Made by a program: the position numbers and the translations under genes
The notes under the pieces: generated by a model
What the model saw: the letters and a program-made list of their open reading frames with translations, nothing else
Databases searched by the model: none
What the model was told of the DNA's origin: nothing
Shown: piece after piece, positions 24,671 to 30,327 of the stretch
Numbering within the stretch: position 1 is the stretch's first letter
Layout: each line of letters begins with the position of its first letter
DNA from: CAYVUI01 sp964454745
Lineage (GTDB): Bacteria > Planctomycetota > Phycisphaerae > Sedimentisphaerales > Anaerohalosphaeraceae
Reading direction: 5' to 3'
Assembly (NCBI GenBank): GCA_964454745.1
Contig: CAYVUI010000051.1
Coordinates: 1-30,327, forward strand
Length of the DNA: 30,327 bases

Positions 24671-26830
24671 TTATCGCAGCTCAAACAGGTACGTGTGATA
24701 CAGCTTTGCATTAAAGTTGATTTCATTGGTCGGTGTGGCCGAATACACTGAGTCGCTGAAGCACTCTCTGACTTTATAATACCCGGGAAGTTTAATCTGC
24801 TTGACCTGTCCATCGAGAACAAAAATGCCGACATAGCTATTGTTGGCGTAGATAATATCGTAATCCTCGCAGAAGATATGCACCCCGGCATCTTTCAAAA
24901 TGTTTCGTATGATTGCATAGGGAATGCCCGGTACGCCGCAGTAAATACTTTTCCAGTCCGCAAGCTTCTTCATCGCAAAGCCAACCGGCCCTCGCCCCGA
25001 GTAGTATCCCAATGCCTTTGCCTTTTCGTCTTCAACCAGGAAGTTTAAATCCTTCTCTGTTTCCACTCCAAAGCACATGTTCTCACAGCCTTTGGTTAAA
25101 CGATGCCTGTCATCGGCAGTGATTTTTAACTGAAACAGGTTATTGGTAGTCACGACATTCATCCCGGTCAGCTCCTGGATATTCTTTTCAGACAGAACGT
25201 CCTCCTGCTTGTCAGGATTAATAAAACCATCCGCCTGATAGAACACAAGGGTTCGGCCGTCGGACTTTAATTTGTCAATCAGTCTCCTCTGTTCGTTGTT
25301 CAGAGAAAAACAGGTTGGCAGGAATACAACTTTGTATTTGGTCATATCTGTTTTTGCGAGATCGCTGAGCAGCAACTGGTCAACGGTCGTACCGATTTTA
25401 CTGAACGAATAATAGAAGTTCTCCCAGAACATGGCCCGCTGAAATTGCCGGTCGAGAGTTACATTCCAGGAGGCCTGTTCATCCATGATAACCGCCACTT
25501 CGGACAACTGGCTGCGATCAACATGAATCGCTTCTTTTGCAATTCGGACGCAATCTTCGATCATATCAATCCGCTCGCGACTGTCATACCAATGGCCGTG
25601 CAGGTCATACCACCACATGAGCTGACCCTTGCAGAGTGTAAATATGAAGTTGCGTTTGAGCAGCTCGACATCCTGTTCATTGTTGGCTGCGCTGGACCAG
25701 CCGATGGGACTAATCATCGGCGGGGCAAAATCATCTTCGCCGAAGTACGCTTTATTGGCAATCAAGCCGGAATCCGGTGCGGAGCTCTGCGACCAGCAAA
25801 ACCCGCCGCACTGCGATTCATAAAAGTTGCGTGTGAAGTATTCGAGCGGGCTGCAGGTAAAATCAGGGCCGTCCTCTTCCATGAGCCGCCCGAGATCTAA
25901 ATGCCCTGAATCCGGGAGCCAGAAAAAGTTTGCCAATCCCTGCGCATAGCCGTAAAAGGTTCCGACAATAATCTTCTGAGGCAAGTGTTCCTGCCGTAAG
26001 GTATTCGTAACATCTACGATCGTCTGTGCACAAAGGGTATTGACGAAGCGGTAGTATTCGACGACCGGAAATTGAGATTTCAGTGGATCGGGATGGAAAA
26101 AATACCCCTCGTCTCCGTAGTCCCGTTCGATACGCCCCGGAACTTTGAATGTTGTGTCTGTGCCGGTTTTTTGCTGGAGATAACGGGTAAAGGCCTCCTG
26201 CATTGTCGGGCACAGGTCCGTCACCCGAAGGTTGTGATACGATCTGAAAAACCATTCATTGGAGTTATAAGAAGTGGGCAAATAGCCGATCACTTTCTGG
26301 GCATAATCCTGCTGTTTCACATGTTGAGCCAGGGCCCGAAGGGAATCGAGGCCGGCCTCATTCCAGAAATTCGATGCCAGCGAAGGGCTTTTGTGCGTAG
26401 AATGGGCAACACGCGGCAATTCAGGCTTCTGGCCCGATCCGCAACTGCAAATCCCGTCGGGATTCGCATCCATCCACCACTTGGGGACCATCGATTCGGC
26501 CTGGATGCGTATGATCATATGTGCCCGGGGATCCGCGGCCAGTACCTGGTTGATGCGCCAGTCCATCTTCGAAAAATCATATTCCCCCGGGGCCGGCCAG
26601 TCAAAAAAGATCGGTACGAAATGTACATGGACACCTCGCAGTGAGATATTTTTTAAGCTGCCCTTAACCGTTTCCTCGAATAATTGATCTTGGTCGAGTT
26701 CTGTCGGTTTGTATGTCGTAAAGGGTACGGGGCTGCCGTCAATAAAGAGCGTCATGGCCCCGTTGTGGGGCTTAAGCTCGGCATTTGTCAACGTTGTCTC
26801 TTCAGGGAGATTACTCATTACATTTTTCAT
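24671..26830 (-). CDS. GH42-like glycosidase, cytoplasmic
   Basis: The 719-aa protein resembles GH42-type beta-galactosidases. A barrel start is seen in GVHVHFVPIFFDWPAPGEYDF (split: GVHVHF at 66-71 and FDWPAPGEYDF at about 76-86), matching the family 'W..E...G.fDF' region. The candidate acid/base is Glu192 in YNSNEWFF, and the candidate nucleophile is Glu365 in FGEDDF. A second domain (about 440-640) with VVFLPTCFSLN resembles the GATase-like trimerisation domain, and a short beta domain ends the protein. No signal peptide is present. It is the last gene of the minus-strand operon. Two starts are possible: ATG 26830 (20-bp overlap with the preceding gene) or ATG 26818 (8-bp overlap). Neither has a strong Shine-Dalgarno, implying translational coupling. 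Substrate unknown. Confidence 0.75.
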   Translation of the reverse strand: MKNVMSNLPEETTLTNAELKPHNGAMTLFIDGSPVPFTTYKPTELDQDQLFEETVKGSLKNISLRGVHVHFVPIFFDWPAPGEYDFSKMDWRINQVLAADPRAHMIIRIQAESMVPKWWMDANPDGICSCGSGQKPELPRVAHSTHKSPSLASNFWNEAGLDSLRALAQHVKQQDYAQKVIGYLPTSYNSNEWFFRSYHNLRVTDLCPTMQEAFTRYLQQKTGTDTTFKVPGRIERDYGDEGYFFHPDPLKSQFPVVEYYRFVNTLCAQTIVDVTNTLRQEHLPQKIIVGTFYGYAQGLANFFWLPDSGHLDLGRLMEEDGPDFTCSPLEYFTRNFYESQCGGFCWSQSSAPDSGLIANKAYFGEDDFAPPMISPIGWSSAANNEQDVELLKRNFIFTLCKGQLMWWYDLHGHWYDSRERIDMIEDCVRIAKEAIHVDRSQLSEVAVIMDEQASWNVTLDRQFQRAMFWENFYYSFSKIGTTVDQLLLSDLAKTDMTKYKVVFLPTCFSLNNEQRRLIDKLKSDGRTLVFYQADGFINPDKQEDVLSEKNIQELTGMNVVTTNNLFQLKITADDRHRLTKGCENMCFGVETEKDLNFLVEDEKAKALGYYSGRGPVGFAMKKLADWKSIYCGVPGIPYAIIRNILKDAGVHIFCEDYDIIYANNSYVGIFVLDGQVKQIKLPGYYKVRECFSDSVYSATPTNEINFNAKLYHTYLFELR

Positions 26831-29387
26831 ACTTTAGCTCTTTCTCAATAAGAATGGGTCTTACAATTTCTTTCCAAAGTTGATAACCTTTTTTGTTCAT
26901 GTGCAAATCATCATCGAGGAATAATTCTTCTCGAAGGTGTCCGGAGCCGTCGAGCATTTTATCGGCGGTGTTGATATAGGTGAGCCGGTCATCTTTCTTA
27001 CATGCTTTTTCAAGAAAATGATTGGTCTGCTCCATGACACGCTGCAGATTCCACCTGGCCATGCTCGGTTTGACGGAAATAACATAAATTCGGGTCTCCG
27101 GCAGTTCTTGGTGAATTGTCTCGATAACATCAAGAAACAGGCTCTCGATTTGTTTCGGGGCAAGGCCTTCCGCAACGTCATTGTCGCCTTCATAGATCAG
27201 AACCGCCCTGGGCTTGTATTTCAGGACGATTCGGTCCATGTAATACAGCAGCTCATTGAAGGTACTGCCGCCAAAGCCGCGGGGTATGATCGTCAGCGGT
27301 TCCAGATCCTGCTCGATGGTGTCGTGCCAGCCCCGCATACTGGAACTGCCCACCGCGACAATCGCGCCCTCGGGCGGTGGTTGCTTGCGGTCCTGCTGTT
27401 CGAATGCGAGGATTTCAGACTCCAGGCGGTCCGGGTGCCGGAAGCATCCGGCTTGGTGAGGATACTGCCAGGATTTGGAGAATCCGGCCTGCTGCCAGTC
27501 TCGGCGTCCGGATTGATAGATCAGGTACTGGCTGCATGCTGAGATCAGATGCGCGTAACCTCCTGAATCGGCCTTTTCTGCCATCCATTTGGCCTGTACA
27601 TCGATGTCCGCCGTAATTTCCGGGTAATACAAAAAACCTGTCGGAATATATCCAAGTGTCTTAAACACCTTGTGCCAGACCGCGATGCCGCCTTCAATTT
27701 TATCAAGAAAATTTCGATAAATACGATCTTCACCGGACAGTGTAAATAGATCAATTCGTTTGCTTTGGTCGCCAATGGAAAGATATCCGCTTTCGACCGC
27801 CGTCGTCCAGGCTGCCTGTTCCTTGGCTATCTGGTAGGGGATTTGGACTTCGATGGTATTTTTCCCTGCTCGGTTCATGTATTTGATATCCGCAAGCATC
27901 GGCTGATTGTCATGGTTAAATACTTCCACATTTCCGCTTTTCTTTATGTGGATCGTGATTTTCCGCGCCTCTGCGCTCTTGTCGCAATACACGTAAAAGG
28001 TGTTTTCAGGCTGTGGGCTTTCCAGTCGCAGGCACAGTTTCCAGGGGGTACTGGCGGCTTGTACTTTTGCAGAGCCAATATGGAATGGTTCACAGTAGGT
28101 TAGATTCTTCTCGCTGTCCGAAAAACGAATTCGGATCGAATCCGGGGTTTTCTGCTCGGCGATGCGTTCCCAGCAGCCGGGCAGGGCATCGAGCATCTGC
28201 AGGCCGATGGCGGTGTAAATCATGGCCTGACAGCCGCCGCGGCTGCCGTCGGTATGCTCGGGATTATCACTTTGGTACGTGACGAATTTGCCGTTTTCCA
28301 TATCACGGGCCCACAGGTCCAGGTTGTTCACGCCCGGAATCGGCCCGGTGACATCATACCAGTAATCATTGGTTACCCAGAAGGACCAGATGCGGTAAAG
28401 CAGTTCGCTTGCCATTTCCGGAGAGACTTTGCCGTTGGATTTGACCAGTTGGGAATGGTAGTAAAAAGCTTCCTCGTCTACATAACAGTTGCACCAGGAC
28501 CGATCCGGCTGCCGCAAATTCTTAAACAGCCATCCGACGGTGGGGTACTTGCCGAAAAGTGTGGGGATTTCATTTCGATATTCGTTATTTTGATTGCACA
28601 CTGCCGCCGCGGAAATGATGGCCGGAACCCTGCCGAATCCGCGTTCCGCCCGTTCCTGCTGAAGGTACTCTGCGGCCAGTGCGATGTCCGGATCACGCAA
28701 AAGCAGCCAGCTCCTTGTGAGCATAATTGCCAGGTCCTGGGCCATGTGGTTGCTGCACCCGCAGCTAAAACCGTTGAGTCGATTATCCTCATTTTGCTTG
28801 CCGTGGATCAGATAGTAGTCCACACGGCTTCGGCCTCCATTGGGATTTCCCGCCGGATCGAGGCTAAGCGAAGCCCCGTCATCCCACCAGTAGGGCACCC
28901 ATCCTTTTTTTCCCATATACACCCAAACCCTGCCAAAAGTATGCCCGGCGGGGTGGATGCGTTTTGTCGGGTCCAGGGCCGCCGCGAAAAGCGAATCGCT
29001 GTGCAGCAGCATTTTCAAGTAGAAAGGCATTTGCCAGTTGGTCAAAAAATCCCTGTAATAGTGATCCTCTGTAGCGGTATATGCCTGGGCCATGGCAGCG
29101 GCGTACCAGGCGCCGTCGTGCATGGTGTCGAGCCCTTCACCCTGGATCCACTGGCCAAGCTGGCCGATTTTATTCATATCCACGTATTCATAGACCATGC
29201 CCCGCTGCGGGGAAATCGGGTCTTTTTTCAGGTGATATTTCTCTACGGCCAGGGCCATTTCCTTCATAAAGCTTTCGACATGTTCGGTGGTCAGTTTTGC
29301 CGGAAGGTCAAGCTCGACGGTCTGCGCGAACAAAGAGCTGATGCATAGAGGAAGGCATAAACAGATAATGGACAGGTTTCTTGACAT
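26811..29387 (-). CDS. Secreted fusion: unknown N-terminal domain plus SGNH hydrolase
   Basis: The 858-aa protein has a signal peptide (about 1-21, ending FAQ). Residues about 22-420 are helix-rich with many Trp/Tyr and conserved-looking segments (GAWYAAAMAQAY, VPYWWDDGASLS, CGCSNHMAQDL), compatible with an alpha-toroid lyase or glycosidase fold, but I do not recognise the family. A beta-rich part follows (about 420-560), then a linker. Residues about 675-845 are an SGNH hydrolase: GSSSMRGW (nucleophile Ser681 or Ser682), GFGGS (block II), GDND (Asn736, block III), and DDLHMN (Asp826, His829). It could deacetylate and cleave the same glycan. AGAGGT lies about 10 bp before the ATG. It is co-transcribed with the partial gene upstream (22-bp gap) and the GH42-like gene. 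Confidence 0.85.
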   Translation of the reverse strand: MSRNLSIICLCLPLCISSLFAQTVELDLPAKLTTEHVESFMKEMALAVEKYHLKKDPISPQRGMVYEYVDMNKIGQLGQWIQGEGLDTMHDGAWYAAAMAQAYTATEDHYYRDFLTNWQMPFYLKMLLHSDSLFAAALDPTKRIHPAGHTFGRVWVYMGKKGWVPYWWDDGASLSLDPAGNPNGGRSRVDYYLIHGKQNEDNRLNGFSCGCSNHMAQDLAIMLTRSWLLLRDPDIALAAEYLQQERAERGFGRVPAIISAAAVCNQNNEYRNEIPTLFGKYPTVGWLFKNLRQPDRSWCNCYVDEEAFYYHSQLVKSNGKVSPEMASELLYRIWSFWVTNDYWYDVTGPIPGVNNLDLWARDMENGKFVTYQSDNPEHTDGSRGGCQAMIYTAIGLQMLDALPGCWERIAEQKTPDSIRIRFSDSEKNLTYCEPFHIGSAKVQAASTPWKLCLRLESPQPENTFYVYCDKSAEARKITIHIKKSGNVEVFNHDNQPMLADIKYMNRAGKNTIEVQIPYQIAKEQAAWTTAVESGYLSIGDQSKRIDLFTLSGEDRIYRNFLDKIEGGIAVWHKVFKTLGYIPTGFLYYPEITADIDVQAKWMAEKADSGGYAHLISACSQYLIYQSGRRDWQQAGFSKSWQYPHQAGCFRHPDRLESEILAFEQQDRKQPPPEGAIVAVGSSSMRGWHDTIEQDLEPLTIIPRGFGGSTFNELLYYMDRIVLKYKPRAVLIYEGDNDVAEGLAPKQIESLFLDVIETIHQELPETRIYVISVKPSMARWNLQRVMEQTNHFLEKACKKDDRLTYINTADKMLDGSGHLREELFLDDDLHMNKKGYQLWKEIVRPILIEKELKYEKCNE

Positions 29388-29409
29388 GGATATTTTTACC
29401 TCTGCTTAT

Positions 29410-30327
29410 CTACTTTGACATATCTATCGTTTGGGCCGTATGTTTGCCGGAAAACAATTCAGTGATGACGATTTTTTGCGGTACGAAAACGGATCGGCCA
29501 AGGGGAATTTCCACTTCAAGCTTACCCTCAGAAGTTGAGCGGTACAATTCTATGGGGGGCTGGCCTTTTTTATGCAATTGAATTTTCACAGGCACCGCTG
29601 CCCGCAAAAGGCGCTGGTCCGAGGTATGCACCACAGCCGTCAGAGAAAGTTGATTTTGCTGTACCTTGGCTGTTTCGATATCAATGGAATCCACCCGATT
29701 TGGCGAGAGGGCAAATACCTCCCACCCGCCGGCAGGGAGGGAAACATCAATCGTACACGGCATATCGCCTTGAGAGACCATTCGGGACTCTTCAATGTCA
29801 TACACAACGTCAGGCAGATTCCGGCAGATAACTGTAAAAGCATTGGGAGAATCTTCGTCGCAATTGTATACAAACAGGTACTTCGTATCTCCGTTGGCCA
29901 TCAGGGTCCAGGCGGCTTTCGTGCTGTCAATTGAAATATCGGGAGACACTTGCGGCAGGATCATTTCCTGAACAGGCCCTATCGCTCCGTTGATATAAGC
30001 CTCGCTCATTTGCCGCTGTTTTCGATAATTCTGTTCAGTCGGCATGGCGGTGGGCCTTTTTCCGGCACCGACATCGCGGTGCCAGGCGGCGAAGTCTACC
30101 GGCAGGATTTTGGCGCCTTTGATCTTGACCTTTGCAGACTGATCCATAAAGACCTGTCCGCCTTTGGCGATATATTTTTCCAGCTTATCCACAACCGCCT
30201 GGCGGGAGTAAATCGCACCCGGCAGCAGGACGGCTTTTTGTTTAAACAGATCGTCGCTGAGCAACTGCTTTTCCGTCACAAACTCGGGATAAATTCCCGC
30301 CCGCATAACAGACGGACACGCTATGTC
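29410..30327 (-). CDS. C-terminal part of a probable glycosidase, runs off window
   Basis: The frame is open to the window edge; seven further codons precede the first ATG at 30306, so the true start is probably outside. The visible part begins with a GATase-like segment (KAVLLPGAIYSRQAVVDKLE, then YIAKGGQVFMDQSA) resembling the trimerisation domain of GH42 and related glycosidases. It continues with a beta-sandwich (TKAAWTLMANGDTKYLFVYN) and a final immunoglobulin-like region (LTAVVHTSDQRLLRAAVPVKIQL) as in alpha-2-macroglobulin/MG2-type domains. No catalytic residues are in the visible part. It lies 22 bp upstream of the SGNH fusion gene in the same operon. The assignment as a glycosidase is an inference from these accessory domains. 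Confidence 0.7.
   Translation of the reverse strand, partial: DIACPSVMRAGIYPEFVTEKQLLSDDLFKQKAVLLPGAIYSRQAVVDKLEKYIAKGGQVFMDQSAKVKIKGAKILPVDFAAWHRDVGAGKRPTAMPTEQNYRKQRQMSEAYINGAIGPVQEMILPQVSPDISIDSTKAAWTLMANGDTKYLFVYNCDEDSPNAFTVICRNLPDVVYDIEESRMVSQGDMPCTIDVSLPAGGWEVFALSPNRVDSIDIETAKVQQNQLSLTAVVHTSDQRLLRAAVPVKIQLHKKGQPPIELYRSTSEGKLEVEIPLGRSVFVPQKIVITELFSGKHTAQTIDMSK

Noticed and set aside
26072..27542. Plus-strand frames of about 190-200 codons
   Set aside because: They are antisense to the GH42-like and SGNH-fusion genes, with no family motifs.
28254..29348. 364-codon plus-strand frame
   Set aside because: It is antisense to the SGNH fusion gene, low in recognisable domains, with no ribosome binding site; a shadow of a GC-rich gene.
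1..30327. CRISPR array, toxin-antitoxin or phage defence system
   Set aside because: No regularly spaced repeats and no recognisable defence or toxin genes were found on either strand.

Overview
The window looks like genomic DNA of a planctomycete of the class Phycisphaerae (Sedimentisphaerales-like). The reasons are formylglycine sulfatases next to sodium/solute symporters, two secreted proteins ending in a single dockerin-like calcium loop followed by a D-F-x-x-L/I-A-x-x-W motif, a PEP-CTERM-tailed protein, and MtaA/URO-D-like proteins in sugar loci. Lentisphaerota or Kiritimatiellota are not excluded. The theme is breakdown of decorated (sulfated, acetylated) polysaccharides, probably algal.

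Left region (1-15.2 kb, AT-rich). A plus-strand operon carries the tail of an upstream protein, an 87-aa hypothetical, a sialate O-acetylesterase-like SGNH esterase, a glycosidase without signal peptide, a 972-aa secreted GH-A glycosidase with two NBR1-like domains and a dockerin, and a secreted dockerin protein with a repeat region. A convergent membrane zinc-ribbon gene follows. Next come a sulfatase, a 100-bp MITE-like palindrome, an SSS symporter, a URO-D pseudogene with a large internal deletion, a second intact sulfatase, a truncated third sulfatase fused to a foreign reading-frame tail, and an excisionase-like HTH gene.

Middle (15.16-18.51 kb). The 3' half of a tRNA-Glu(CTC) gene with its terminator lies at 15164-15237. 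The 3' half of a tRNA-Lys(TTT) gene lies on the minus strand at 18467-18513. Both lack the D-arm half, as expected for the distal attachment site of an integrated element. Their orientation puts one element to the left and a different one to the right. The ~3.3 kb between them, with tadA, a Gfo/Idh/MocA oxidoreductase and a URO-D-family protein, would be chromosomal backbone between two islands.

Right region (18.5-30.3 kb). A minus-strand GH2 glycosidase diverges from an SSS symporter across ~550 bp holding an 18-bp perfect palindrome. A PEP-CTERM protein follows, then a bidirectional terminator, then a minus-strand operon: a partial protein running off the window, an 858-aa secreted protein with a large unrecognised N-terminal region fused to an SGNH hydrolase, and a GH42-like glycosidase.

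Working model (inference): extracellular glycosidases, esterases and sulfatases strip and cut the polymer, SSS symporters import the products, and cytoplasmic GH2, GH42-like and Gfo/Idh enzymes finish them. No integrase, no sulfatase-maturing enzyme, no CRISPR array and no complete tRNA or rRNA gene are visible here.
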